DNA of 64,000 bases from Pleomorphochaeta sp963678575 (GTDB taxonomy: Bacteria > Spirochaetota > Spirochaetia > Sphaerochaetales > Sphaerochaetaceae). Position numbers and translations under genes: made by a program. A model generated the notes under the pieces. It ran no database searches. It was not told where the DNA came from and was given only the letters and a program-made list of their open reading frames with translations. The number at the start of each line of letters is the position of its first letter. Position 1 is the first letter of the stretch. Below, in pieces: positions 1 to 8,606 of the stretch. The stretch is from assembly GCA_963678575.2 (NCBI GenBank), contig CAXXHV010000002.1:62001-126000 (forward strand), written 5' to 3'.

Positions 1-1
1 G

Positions 2-304
2 ACTGTACTTGTTGTACAAAATAAATTTAATGAAGAACATCCTGAAGCAGTAAAAGCTATTCTAACTGCATATAAAGAAAGTGTAGCTTATGTATTAGCA
101 AATCCAATGGAAGCTGCAAAAGCAATTGAAGCAATTAATATTATGCCTGCTGCAATGGCTGCTCCAGCTATACCAAATTGTAACTTAGTATATGAAAGTA
201 TGGATGAAGCAAAAGTTGAAGTTGAAAATTATTTTAATTTATTATTCAATTTTGATGTAAAATCAGTTGGTGGAAAATTACCAGACCAAGGATTATATTT
301 ATAA
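2..304 (+). CDS. ABC importer substrate-binding protein, C-terminal end (partial)
   Basis: The reading frame is open from the first bases of the window to a TAA at 302-304, so this is the last 100 residues of a longer protein whose start lies outside. The piece reads as an alternation of helices (EEHPEAVKAILTAYKESVAY) typical of the C-terminal lobe of NitT/TauT/NMT1-type periplasmic binding proteins, and it ends PDQGLYL. The permease and ATPase genes follow 3 bases later on the same strand, which supports the assignment. Family knowledge allows a sulfonate, nitrate, hydroxymethylpyrimidine or related small ligand; the fragment does not reveal which. Confidence 0.8.
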   Translation, partial: TVLVVQNKFNEEHPEAVKAILTAYKESVAYVLANPMEAAKAIEAINIMPAAMAAPAIPNCNLVYESMDEAKVEVENYFNLLFNFDVKSVGGKLPDQGLYL

Positions 305-307
305 TAT

Positions 308-1093
308 ATGAAAAAAAGTAAAAAAGCCTTTACTAAAATTTTTGTAATAATATTATCAGTATTTATATTTTTATTATTGTGGCAAATTTTTTCATGGAGA
401 ATAGATTCTCAAATACTTCTTCCTGGAGTACATGAAGTTTTAGTAAGGCTTTTTGAATTATTTTCTAATGATGAATTCTTTTTTAATATAGCCTCAACTG
501 TAATGAGAGCTTTTGAAAGTTTTATCATTATTATTATTTTTGCAACTATTTTAGGCACTCTTGCTGGGAAATATAAAATACTAAGTTGGTTTTTTACACC
601 TTTGCTTACTGTATTAAAAACTACTCCAGTAATGAGTGTTATTTTATTAGCTTTTATATGGTTTAAAACTGGTACTGTCCCAATTTTTTCTGCATTCTTA
701 ATGGGTTTCCCTATTATGTATATGATGATGGAAGGTGCAGTAGAACATCTAGAAGAAGAAATGAATCAGATGTGTGTTCTTTACGGATTTACAAAATCTC
801 AAAAGCTACTTTATTATATAATTCCAACATTATCAAAGCCATTTTCTCTTGGTGCTAAACAAACTTTATCTATGGTTTGGAAAGTTGTAGTAGCTGCTGA
901 GGTATTAACAATTCCAAAATTTGGTGTTGGGGCTAAGATGCAATTTGCTCAAATACAATTAGAAACAGCAGAAGTCTTAGCTTGGACTCTTATTGCAATT
1001 TTATTATCTGCAATTGGAGATTTTATTTTCTACTTGTTTCAAGATTTAATTGTTTTAATTATTAAAAAAATTAAGGAGAATCAAGCAAAATGA
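308..1093 (+). CDS. ABC importer permease, SsuC/ThiX-like (NitT/TauT family)
   Basis: This 261-residue inner-membrane protein has an N-terminal anchor helix (residues about 9-28) followed by about five more hydrophobic segments, matching the BPD_transp_1 fold of taurine/sulfonate/nitrate-type importers. The cytoplasmic coupling region (EAA-like loop) lies near residues 155-200, around YYIIPTLSKPFSLGAKQTLS. It begins 3 bases after the binding-protein stop, and its last four bases form an ATGA overlap with the ATPase start, so the three genes form one translationally coupled importer operon. The substrate cannot be told from sequence. Confidence 0.9.
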   Translation: MKKSKKAFTKIFVIILSVFIFLLLWQIFSWRIDSQILLPGVHEVLVRLFELFSNDEFFFNIASTVMRAFESFIIIIIFATILGTLAGKYKILSWFFTPLLTVLKTTPVMSVILLAFIWFKTGTVPIFSAFLMGFPIMYMMMEGAVEHLEEEMNQMCVLYGFTKSQKLLYYIIPTLSKPFSLGAKQTLSMVWKVVVAAEVLTIPKFGVGAKMQFAQIQLETAEVLAWTLIAILLSAIGDFIFYLFQDLIVLIIKKIKENQAK

Positions 1094-1794
1094 AAATAAT
1101 TGATTTATCCTTTAGTTATAAAGACACTATCATTTTTGATAAGTTTAATTTAAATATTAGTGAAAATTCTATATGCTCAATAGTTGGTGCTTCTGGTTGT
1201 GGAAAAACAACGCTTCTTAAATTAGTTTCAAATTTATTAAAACCAAAAAGTGGCGAAATAATAAAAAGTGAAAAAGAAGAGGGTAGTGTTAGCTATTTAT
1301 TTCAAGAGACTCGTTTATTGAGAAGTCAAACCACTTTTAGTAATCTTGATATAATATTAAAAAATTCTATTCCAGATAAGAAAGAGAGAAAAGAAAAAGT
1401 CTTATATTATCTTGAAAGAGTGGGTCTTGTTGATGATAGACAAAAATATCCTAGGGAACTTTCTGGTGGTATGAGACAAAGAGTTGCAATAGCTAGAGCT
1501 TTTGCATATCCTTCTCATTTAATATTAATGGATGAACCAATGCAAGGGTTAGATATTAGTTTAAAGTATGATGTATTAGAGTTATTTAAGGAAATGTGGA
1601 ACAATGATCCTAGAACTACTTTATTTGTTACTCATGATTTAAGAGATGCTTTAAATATGGGTGATAGCTTAATTTGTTTGGGTGATCCTCAAAAACCTAA
1701 ATTAGGTATTAATTTAAAAAATGAAAAGCCTTTGAGCGATGAGAAAATCGGGTTATATGAAAATCAGATATTAAGAGCTATTTTAAAAAAATAG
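1090..1794 (+). CDS. ABC importer ATP-binding protein, SsuB/ThiZ-like
   Basis: This 234-residue cytoplasmic ATPase powers the importer encoded just upstream. It has a Walker A (GASGCGKTT, about residues 33-41), a Q-loop (FQET), the ABC signature (LSGGMRQRVAIARA), Walker B with catalytic glutamate (LILMDEP) and the switch histidine (FVTHD). The Q-loop and early D-loop resemble NitT/TauT ATPases. The start overlaps the permease stop by 4 bases. A bidirectional hairpin terminator follows about 60 bases after the stop. All catalytic motifs look intact. Confidence 0.92.
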   Translation: MKIIDLSFSYKDTIIFDKFNLNISENSICSIVGASGCGKTTLLKLVSNLLKPKSGEIIKSEKEEGSVSYLFQETRLLRSQTTFSNLDIILKNSIPDKKERKEKVLYYLERVGLVDDRQKYPRELSGGMRQRVAIARAFAYPSHLILMDEPMQGLDISLKYDVLELFKEMWNNDPRTTLFVTHDLRDALNMGDSLICLGDPQKPKLGINLKNEKPLSDEKIGLYENQILRAILKK

Positions 1795-1856
1795 AGATTT
1801 ATCCTTAAAATGCAAAAAAAAATATTTATTATAACAAATTTAAATTAAAAAAAAGA

Positions 1857-1879
1857 GGCTGTTGAAAAACAGCCCTTTT
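1857..1879. terminator. Bidirectional intrinsic terminator between the importer operon and superoxide reductase
   Basis: A 7-base-pair stem GGCTGTT/AACAGCC with a GAAA loop is preceded by an A-run and followed by a T-run, so it can stop transcription arriving from either side. It lies between the converging importer ATPase and superoxide reductase genes. Confidence 0.85.
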
Positions 1880-1901
1880 AAATTATAAAAAAACAATATT
1901 T

Positions 1902-2285
1902 TTATGCTTTTGTTTCCCATAATCCATGTAAATTACAATATGCAAAAGTTGCAATTAATTTATCACCATCAGCTAAAGCAAATTTAACTTTTGGTTCATC
2001 ATTAGGAGTAAGATTTTTTCTTTGACCACCATGAACTGTTTGGATATATACCCATGTAATTAAGTGTTTTTCTGTCATTGGATGAGGTACAGAACCAATT
2101 TCTACAGTTACTTCATTGCCAGTAACTGTTACAACTGGTACATGTTTTTCATTAGCTGCTTCAACAGTATTTGGTTCAAGTTTAATCATTTCTTCTCCAC
2201 AACAAACTAGAGGAACTCCTCCGTCGTGAACTTTAGCTACAATGTTACCGCAATGCTTACAAACGTAAAATTCTTGTTCTTTCAT
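1902..2285 (-). CDS. dfx: Superoxide reductase, two-iron (desulfoferrodoxin)
   Basis: This 127-residue enzyme reduces superoxide to hydrogen peroxide without making oxygen, a common anaerobe defence. The N-terminal desulforedoxin-like centre has Cys9, Cys12, Cys28 and Cys29 (CKHC...CC). The catalytic neelaredoxin domain has the expected His48, His68, His74, Cys117 and His120 (HVPVV, HPMTEKH, YCNLH). The length is standard for 2Fe-SOR. The start follows a good Shine-Dalgarno (AGGAG, 7-8 bases upstream). Peroxide made here could be removed by the rubrerythrin at 30865-31407. The upstream DNA has AT-rich palindromes that may bind a PerR-type regulator, but this is unproven. Confidence 0.96.
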   Translation of the reverse strand: MKEQEFYVCKHCGNIVAKVHDGGVPLVCCGEEMIKLEPNTVEAANEKHVPVVTVTGNEVTVEIGSVPHPMTEKHLITWVYIQTVHGGQRKNLTPNDEPKVKFALADGDKLIATFAYCNLHGLWETKA

Positions 2286-2330
2286 TATTTTATCTCCTAT
2301 GTAGTAATAATATCATATATTTAGAAAAAA

Positions 2331-2369
2331 AGAAAATATATTTTCTAATTGATATTAATTATTAATTAA
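2331..2369 (-). promoter_or_regulatory. AT-rich palindromes upstream of superoxide reductase (possible operator)
   Basis: Two perfect dyads lie 46-84 bases upstream of the dfx start: AGAAAATATATTTTCT (2331-2346) and the 7-1-7 repeat TTAATTATTAATTAA (2355-2369). The 7-1-7 spacing resembles Fur/PerR boxes, but the half-sites match the PerR consensus only weakly and the region is almost pure A/T, so chance is possible. The remainder of 2286-2731 holds the dfx 5' region, a possible gene relic and the gdhA terminator. Confidence 0.3.
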
Positions 2370-2534
2370 CACTAATTCCTAATAAAATCAATACCTTTTT
2401 TTAAATTGATTAAATAATGAACAATTTAATCAACAGAATAAGCTATTTAAATTGTTGCATTACAAGATTTAGTGGGTAATTTGATTTATTAATTCCCTTC
2501 AATTAAAATTTTTATAAAGAATAACTCTATATAA

Positions 2535-2708
2535 ATATTAGATGTAGGAATTGTTCTTGAAGTATTATATTTTTTTGCTGAAGGTATAATTGAGTTGTTA
2601 GTTTGATTAATTATTTCTGTGATAATTGGAATTGTAAAACCATTACTTTATGTTATTTTTTTAACAAAAAAATACCTTCAAAATATTTATTTTATTTTGA
2701 AGGTATAA
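2535..2708 (+). pseudogene. Possible relic of a small membrane protein
   Basis: One plus-strand frame between stops reads ILDVGIVLEVLYFFAEGIIE then LLV, a TGA stop at 2604-2606, then LIISVIIGIVKPLLYVIF and LTKKYL. Two hydrophobic helices separated by an acidic turn and a basic end look like a small membrane protein interrupted by a stop. No start codon with a Shine-Dalgarno is visible, and part of the frame runs through the gdhA terminator. AT-rich DNA easily encodes hydrophobic residues, so this is only a suggestion. Confidence 0.2.
2672..2706 (-). terminator. Terminator of glutamate dehydrogenase gene
   Basis: A long dyad ATACCTTCAAAATA / TTTTGAAGGTAT lies 26 bases past the gdhA stop on the minus strand and is followed on that strand by a T-rich run (A-run at 2665-2671 on the plus strand). 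Confidence 0.75.
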
Positions 2709-2731
2709 TATAAGTCATTATTTATGAAATT

Positions 2732-4093
2732 TTATACATATCCTTGAGCTAGCATTGCATCAGATACTTTTAAGAATCCAGCAATATTTGCTCCGTCAGT
2801 AAAGTTGTTGTGTGTGCTGTAGTTATCTGCAGCTTCGCTAATTACTTTATAAATATTTCTCATAATAGTTTCTAGTTTTTTATCTACTTCTTCTTTTGTC
2901 CAAGAGATACGACCACTGTTTTGGCTCATTTCTAAACCTGATACAGCTACCCCGCCAGCATTAGCGGCTTTACCTGGTAAGAATAATACACCTTTAGCTT
3001 GTAAAAGACGATGAGCATCTAAATTAGTTGGCATATTAGCTCCCTCTCCGACAAGTTTAATGCCGTTAGTAATCATATGCTCAGCATCTTTAAGATTTAT
3101 TTCATTCTGAACAGCACAAGGGAAAGCCAAGTCTGCTTTTACATTCCAAAGCTCATTATATTCTTCATTCCCTGTTCTTGCGATGTATGTAGCATTTGAA
3201 TATTTTTTTACATATTCACTGATTCTACCACGTCTTACGTTTTTTAGAACTTTAATCCATTCAAGTTTTTCATTGTCGATACCATCATTATCTATGATAA
3301 CTCCATTAGAATCACTTATAGTAATTACTTTCCCACCTAATTGATTAATCTTTTCAATAGTATATTGAGAAACATTTCCTGATCCTGATACTAAGCATAC
3401 TTTATTTTCAAATGAATCATTTTCAGCTTCAAGTACTGCTTGTGCTAAATAGATTAATCCATAACCAGTTGCTTCAGGTCTTATTAGTGACCCACCAAAG
3501 GACAGTCCCTTTCCAGTTAATACTCCAGTTACTTCATTTTGAAGTCTTTTGTATTGCCCGAACATATATCCAATTTCTCTACCACCTACACCCATATCTC
3601 CAGCAGGTACATCAGTGTTTGCTCCAATGTGTTTAGCTAATTCTGTCATAAAACTTTGGCAAAAGTTCATTACTTCAGTATCACTTTTCCCTTTAGGATT
3701 GAAATCAGCTCCACCTTTACCACCACCCATTGGTAGACCAGTTAATGAGTTTTTAAATACTTGTTCAAAAGCTAAAAACTTTAAAATGGATAGGTTTACA
3801 GAAGGGTGGAATCTTAGTCCACCTTTGTATGGACCTAAAGCACTGCTTTGTTGAATTCTAAATCCTCTGTTTATTTGTAATTTTCCATTATCATCAACCC
3901 AAGGTACTCTAAACATAATAATTCTTTCAGGTTCAATTAAACGGTCTAGAATCTTGTGGTAGATTATTTGAGGTTCTTCAGCTATTACACCATCAATAGA
4001 ATTTAGAAAGGTTGTAACAGCTTGATGAAATTCCTTTTGTTCTGGATCCTTTTGGATTATATAATCCAAAATTTTTTGAGTTTCTTTGTGCAT
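2732..4093 (-). CDS. gdhA: NADP-type glutamate dehydrogenase
   Basis: This 453-residue enzyme makes glutamate from 2-oxoglutarate and ammonia (reversible). The substrate-binding part carries KGGLRFHPSVN (about residues 90-100) and the catalytic lysine motif PMGGGKGGADF (121-131). The Rossmann domain has GSGNVSQYT near residue 240. The length and the N-terminus (helix before EPERIIMFRVPW) match the short hexameric bacterial NADP(H) enzymes. The start is set by AAGGAG 9-10 bases upstream. A strong promoter lies at 4144-4172 and a terminator at 2672-2706, so it looks monocistronic. Confidence 0.97.
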   Translation of the reverse strand: MHKETQKILDYIIQKDPEQKEFHQAVTTFLNSIDGVIAEEPQIIYHKILDRLIEPERIIMFRVPWVDDNGKLQINRGFRIQQSSALGPYKGGLRFHPSVNLSILKFLAFEQVFKNSLTGLPMGGGKGGADFNPKGKSDTEVMNFCQSFMTELAKHIGANTDVPAGDMGVGGREIGYMFGQYKRLQNEVTGVLTGKGLSFGGSLIRPEATGYGLIYLAQAVLEAENDSFENKVCLVSGSGNVSQYTIEKINQLGGKVITISDSNGVIIDNDGIDNEKLEWIKVLKNVRRGRISEYVKKYSNATYIARTGNEEYNELWNVKADLAFPCAVQNEINLKDAEHMITNGIKLVGEGANMPTNLDAHRLLQAKGVLFLPGKAANAGGVAVSGLEMSQNSGRISWTKEEVDKKLETIMRNIYKVISEAADNYSTHNNFTDGANIAGFLKVSDAMLAQGYV

Positions 4094-4143
4094 AATAAAT
4101 TACTCCTTGCATTATTAGCGAATAAATATTCAATTTTTTGTAT

Positions 4144-4172
4144 ATTATAATTATAATGATAAATAGGGTAAA
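4144..4172 (-). promoter_or_regulatory. Promoter of gdhA
   Basis: On the minus strand TTTACC (-35), a 17-base spacer and a perfect TATAAT (-10) lie about 50 bases before the gdhA start. The rest of the 315-base gap 4094-4408 is A/T-rich; apart from the mtnA terminator it holds only a weak dyad ATTGATGT...ACATCAAT near 4210-4252. Confidence 0.7.
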
Positions 4173-4354
4173 GTAGATTTTTTGATTATTTTTTTAGGTA
4201 TATGTCAATTGATGTAGTTTTTTTATTGATGCTAATATTAAAAAACATCAATATAATTATATTAAGTCAAAAATTTTTAAATATTTTTTATTAATAATGC
4301 AAAAATATTCATTTTGTTGTATTTTAAAAAATAATATAATATTTTTGATAAAAA

Positions 4355-4383
4355 AAGTTCCTCTACTAATAGCAAAGGAACTT
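4355..4383 (-). terminator. Terminator of the mtaD-mtnA operon
   Basis: Stem AAGTTCCT / AGGAACTT with a 13-base loop, followed on the minus strand by a run of T (A-run 4349-4354 on the plus strand), 26 bases beyond the mtnA stop. Confidence 0.85.
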
Positions 4384-4408
4384 GAACTTATTTTGTATAA
4401 TATATTTA

Positions 4409-5437
4409 TTATAATTGTTCTTTTAGTTTTTGAATGTTTTCTTTAAAAGGAGGATATATAACACCTTTTTCAGTAATTATTGCAGTTACATTTTGATGTG
4501 GAGTTACATCAAAAGCTGGATTATATACATCCATTTCTAATGGAGCTACTTGAGTTTCTCCAACAAAACGAACTTCATTTTTATCTCTTTCTTCAATAGG
4601 TATTTGGCTACCACTCTCTATATTAAAATCTATTGTTGAAACAGGTGCAGCACTATAAAAAGGAACTCCATATTGTTTACAGATTACAGAGAGTCCAAAA
4701 GTTCCAATTTTATTACAGACATCTCCATTTGTAGCAATTCTATCTGCCCCAAGTACTACTAAATCAATTTTTCCATCTCTTATTAGAGTTGCTGCAACAC
4801 TATCGGCAATTAATTTACTTGGGATTTTAGCTTGTGTTAATTCCCAAGCTGTTAATCTAGCACCTTGTTGACGAGGTCTTGTTTCATCAGCATAAACAAA
4901 GATGTTTTTATCACTATAAAAAGCAGTTTTTATAACACCTAAGGCTGTTCCCCATCCAGCAGTTGCTAAAGCACCCGCATTACAATGAGTTAGGATGGTA
5001 GCATTTTGAGGAATAAGGGGTAATCCATTTTCACCAATTTGCTTATTTGTAATAATATCTTCATTTTGTATAGCTATAGCTTCCTTCTTTAAAATATCTA
5101 AAACATTTTCTTTTTCTTTGTTTTCTTGATATTTTTTAATCATTCTATCAATAGCCCATTTTAAATTAATAGCTGTTGGTCTTGAATTATTTATGAACTC
5201 ACAAGCTTTATAAAATTCATTTTCATTATTATAAAATTCTTTAAGTGCAAAATAAACACCATAAGCAGCTGTTGCTCCAATAGCAGGTGCGCCTCTTACA
5301 ACCATATCCCTTATTGAAAATTCAATATCCTTGTAATCTTTTGCAACAAAAATTTCAAATTTTGCTGGTAATAATCTTTGGTCTATTAATAATAGTTCTT
5401 CATCTCTAAATTCTAAAGTGTTAAAAGGTTCTTTCAT
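4409..5437 (-). CDS. mtnA: S-methyl-5-thioribose-1-phosphate isomerase
   Basis: This 342-residue enzyme converts methylthioribose-1-phosphate to methylthioribulose-1-phosphate in the salvage of methylthioadenosine. Family signatures are intact: RGAPAIGATAAYG near residue 50, the catalytic-cysteine segment THCNAGALATAGWGTALG near 155, and the catalytic-aspartate segment GADRIATNGDVCNKIGT near 235. The length is standard for the eIF2B-like aldose-ketose isomerases. It lies 15 bases downstream of mtaD on the same strand, which explains the substrate supply. No mtnK, mtnP, mtnB, mtnC or mtnD is in the window, so the fate of the product is open. Confidence 0.95.
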   Translation of the reverse strand: MKEPFNTLEFRDEELLLIDQRLLPAKFEIFVAKDYKDIEFSIRDMVVRGAPAIGATAAYGVYFALKEFYNNENEFYKACEFINNSRPTAINLKWAIDRMIKKYQENKEKENVLDILKKEAIAIQNEDIITNKQIGENGLPLIPQNATILTHCNAGALATAGWGTALGVIKTAFYSDKNIFVYADETRPRQQGARLTAWELTQAKIPSKLIADSVAATLIRDGKIDLVVLGADRIATNGDVCNKIGTFGLSVICKQYGVPFYSAAPVSTIDFNIESGSQIPIEERDKNEVRFVGETQVAPLEMDVYNPAFDVTPHQNVTAIITEKGVIYPPFKENIQKLKEQL

Positions 5438-5452
5438 TTTTATTCTCTTTTT

Positions 5453-6751
5453 TTAATTTGTTTGTAATTTTTTCCATCTTTCTTTAGTATTTTTCATTGC
5501 TAAATCAATATCTAAAGTAAGTAATTTTCTATTTTCCATCAATAATTCGCCTTTACAGAATACACAATCAATATCACTTGATTGAGCACTATATACTACA
5601 GCTGAGAAAGGATTGTTTAATGGAGTTAAATGTGGTTTGTTTGTATCAATTAAAATAATATCGGCATCTTTTCCAACTTCGATTGTTCCAACTTTATCAT
5701 CAATAGATAAGGCCTTAGCTCCATTAATTGTAGCCATTTCAATAATATCATAAGGAGTATTTGCAATAGGATTGAGGGTGCTAACACAACTTAGCATTGC
5801 AGCTAAGTGCATTTCTTCCATCATATTTAAATTATTATTTGAGGATGCTCCATCAGTTCCTAAAGCAACATTTACTTTTGAGTTTCTGAATTTTGAAATA
5901 GGAGCAATTCCACTTGCTAATTTACAATTACTACTTGGATTATGAACAATGCTCATATTTCTATCTCGACATAATTCGATTTCTTCATCACTTAGATAGA
6001 CCCCATGAGCTAATATAACCTTAATATCTTTTAATGCATTAGCTTTTTCAAGATACATTAATGGAGTTGTGCCAAATTCTTTTATTGAATTATTTACTTC
6101 CGTCATTGTTTCACTCATATGAGTGTGTAAATCTCCGCCTCGTTCAAGAATCCAATCTCTGGCAAATAGATAAGTTTCAAGTGGTGTTGTATATATTGCA
6201 TGTGGAGCAACATTGAACTTGATTAATCCGTTTGATTTACTTAAATATTTATCTGCTATTTTTGTATTTGGAATAATTCTATCTTGATTGTTCTTTAAAT
6301 CTCCAAATAAAGTCATCCCAATATTAGCTCTCATTTTTGCATTGTAAACAGCTTCACAAGTTTGATCCATCATGAAATACATATCATTAAATGCTGTACA
6401 ACCTGAACTAATCATTTCTCCTAATGCAATTTGAGAAGCCCAGTAAATATCTTCAGGTTCTAATTTTGCTTCGATAGGGAAAATCTCACTAAGCCAGGAC
6501 ATTAAATCGGGTGCAGTATCTTTGTAATTTCTCATAAGAGTCATGGAAGTGTGAGTATGAGCATTAATTAATGATGGCATACAAATCATATTAGTTGCAT
6601 CAATTGTTTTTTCAGCAACAAAATTTGGATTATCACTAATTTTACCATTTTCAATTTTTATATCTCCCCGATATGACTTATCTCTTTGTGTCATATCGAG
6701 AATTATTGCGTTTTTTATTAAAGTATTCATATCTTTAAGATAACATTTCAT
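5453..6751 (-). CDS. mtaD: 5-methylthioadenosine / S-adenosylhomocysteine deaminase-like amidohydrolase
   Basis: This 432-residue member of the TRZ/ATZ branch of the amidohydrolases has the metal-binding set: NAHTHTSMTLMRNY (HxH, about residue 65), GGDLHTHMSE, LAHGVYLS and the aspartate in LGTDGASSNNN. These are typical of MtaD/SahD enzymes that deaminate methylthioadenosine and S-adenosylhomocysteine. It lies 15 bases upstream of mtnA, supporting a role in methylthioadenosine salvage through methylthioinosine. The start is uncertain: the first ATG (6751) and an in-frame ATG seven codons later (6730, MNTLIKN) both have weak ribosome-binding sites, and the later one fits the family better. Confidence 0.88.
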   Translation of the reverse strand: MKCYLKDMNTLIKNAIILDMTQRDKSYRGDIKIENGKISDNPNFVAEKTIDATNMICMPSLINAHTHTSMTLMRNYKDTAPDLMSWLSEIFPIEAKLEPEDIYWASQIALGEMISSGCTAFNDMYFMMDQTCEAVYNAKMRANIGMTLFGDLKNNQDRIIPNTKIADKYLSKSNGLIKFNVAPHAIYTTPLETYLFARDWILERGGDLHTHMSETMTEVNNSIKEFGTTPLMYLEKANALKDIKVILAHGVYLSDEEIELCRDRNMSIVHNPSSNCKLASGIAPISKFRNSKVNVALGTDGASSNNNLNMMEEMHLAAMLSCVSTLNPIANTPYDIIEMATINGAKALSIDDKVGTIEVGKDADIILIDTNKPHLTPLNNPFSAVVYSAQSSDIDCVFCKGELLMENRKLLTLDIDLAMKNTKERWKKLQTN

Positions 6752-6781
6752 TTCTATAAAGTCGATAAGATAAATTTAAAA

Positions 6782-8497
6782 TTAATTAGAGACTAAATTT
6801 CTTTTTATTTTTTTCGTGCTTGTCATAATCATTGGTTCTTTAGTGATAGTTACTTTTCCAATTTTTTTATAACCGCTTAGTTCCTTATTAACCAAATTAA
6901 TTACTTCTTGCATTTCTTTTTCTATTTGATCTTCTTTATCTTTAAAATATTCTTGACTTGGATAAATTACTGCTTCAATACATTCTGCAGGGACATCTTT
7001 TTTTTCTTGATAGCCTCTAACTAATATTTGATCAACTTGTGGATGTAGTTGGAAGAGATCTTCTATTTCTTCAGGATAAACATTTTTTCCACCTTCAGTT
7101 ACAATAATATTTTTTGCTCTTCCTTTTAAATAGAGATAGTTTTCTTTATCTAAATAGCCTAAATCTCCAGTATTTAACCAACCATCTTCATCAAATAATT
7201 TTTTTGTATTTTCTTCATCTTTATAATAACCTTGGCAGATATTTGGTCCTTTGACTGCTATTTCACCAACTCCTGAAGCATCTGGATTTAAAATTTTTGC
7301 ATCAACTAATTCAAATAATTTACCAACAGATTTTATTTTAAATTTAGAAATTGGGTTTAGTGCTAGGATAGGGCTAGTTTCAGTTAATCCATAACCTTGA
7401 ATAAAATCTAAACCTAGTTGTTGATATTGGTTAAATACTTTAGGAGATAAAGGTCCTGCTCCACATATTAAAATTCTATTATGAGCGAATCCTACTTTAG
7501 ATAATAATTTTTTATTAAAGAAATTTCTAAATGGATTTAATTTGAAGTATTTTTTGAAAAATCCATTAATTACCATTAATGTGTGGACAATAGTATTTGT
7601 TACAAAACCCTTCTTTTTAACTTCTTTCATCATACCTGATAAAAGTTTGTTATATAGTAAAGGTATGCCCATAAATACAGTGACTTCACCACGAGTTAAA
7701 TCATTTACCATTCTTGAAACTACAATACCATGCCCAAATACACATTCACTTCCAAAGGTTACAGAAACTAATAGAACTGCAGTACAACAATAACTATGAT
7801 GAAGTGGAAGAAGTGCATACAATACATCATTTTCATCTAATTGAAGAAATTGATCATCTTTTGCTTGGAAAACGTCACTAACAATATTTTTTTGAGTTAA
7901 TACAGCACCTTTCTCATTGCCTGTTGTTCCACTTGTAAATAAAATTGCAGCAACATCATCTTCATTGCCTTTTACTGGATCTAGTATTGTTTTTGCTTTA
8001 CAATTCATCATTGATTCAAATTTGTCACTTTTCCCTTGAAGTGTCATACACAAAGAGAACTTAGAAAGGAAATCTGGATCAAGATTATCTAATGAATCAA
8101 AAATATTTTTATCTGCAACAAAGAATTTACAATCGCTATATAAAGAAAGTTGTTTTACTTTTTTGGGAGTTAATTGATTATCTAAAGGAACAACAATTCC
8201 TCCAGCAAAGTTCACAGATAGATATGCTATTGCCCATTCGATACTGTTTTTACCATTTATTGCAACTTTATCACCTTTTTCTAAACCATGTTCTCTTAGA
8301 TAAGAACTAATGTTTAATAAGTATTGATGAACTTCTTTGTAAGTAAGAGAAAATCTATTTGGATTAAATTTAGTGAAACATCTCCTATCTGGAAATTTCT
8401 CCACAGTCATTGTGAAAATTTGTGTTAATGTTGGCCAATAACTATCAAAAAGTTTACCTCTATAGGGGTTTAAATATTTGTCCCATGAATAATTCAT
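6782..8497 (-). CDS. AMP-forming acyl-CoA synthetase / fatty-acid-CoA ligase family
   Basis: This 571-residue adenylate-forming enzyme probably activates a carboxylic acid (long-chain fatty acid most likely) to an acyl-CoA. Motifs are the phosphate loop LFTSGTTGNEKGAV (about residues 187-200), GYGLTETSP, GWLNTGDLGYLD and the C-terminal hinge KGRAKNIIVTEGGKNVYPEE with a catalytic lysine later. I chose the ATG at 8497 (MNYSWDKYL) because AAGGA lies 9 bases before it; an upstream in-frame ATG at 8539 has no such signal. It lies 30 bases upstream of mtaD and may be cotranscribed. The substrate is inferred from family only. Confidence 0.87.
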   Translation of the reverse strand: MNYSWDKYLNPYRGKLFDSYWPTLTQIFTMTVEKFPDRRCFTKFNPNRFSLTYKEVHQYLLNISSYLREHGLEKGDKVAINGKNSIEWAIAYLSVNFAGGIVVPLDNQLTPKKVKQLSLYSDCKFFVADKNIFDSLDNLDPDFLSKFSLCMTLQGKSDKFESMMNCKAKTILDPVKGNEDDVAAILFTSGTTGNEKGAVLTQKNIVSDVFQAKDDQFLQLDENDVLYALLPLHHSYCCTAVLLVSVTFGSECVFGHGIVVSRMVNDLTRGEVTVFMGIPLLYNKLLSGMMKEVKKKGFVTNTIVHTLMVINGFFKKYFKLNPFRNFFNKKLLSKVGFAHNRILICGAGPLSPKVFNQYQQLGLDFIQGYGLTETSPILALNPISKFKIKSVGKLFELVDAKILNPDASGVGEIAVKGPNICQGYYKDEENTKKLFDEDGWLNTGDLGYLDKENYLYLKGRAKNIIVTEGGKNVYPEEIEDLFQLHPQVDQILVRGYQEKKDVPAECIEAVIYPSQEYFKDKEDQIEKEMQEVINLVNKELSGYKKIGKVTITKEPMIMTSTKKIKRNLVSN

Positions 8498-8606
8498 AAT
8501 ATATATCCTTTTTTTTATTTCTAAAATATATATTGACAATTAATACTTCATTTGTCAATAAAAAAAGTTCTTATAATTGTTTATGGAAAAACAAATAATA
8601 ATAAAA

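Noticed and set aside
3549..3854. Plus-strand frame of 101 residues opposite glutamate dehydrogenase
   Set aside because: The minus-strand frame is a complete, well-conserved gdhA; the opposite frame has no start signal or family.
4210..4252. Inverted repeat ATTGATGT...ACATCAAT upstream of gdhA
   Set aside because: It is short, widely spaced, in very AT-rich DNA and upstream of the likely promoter; too weak to call an operator.
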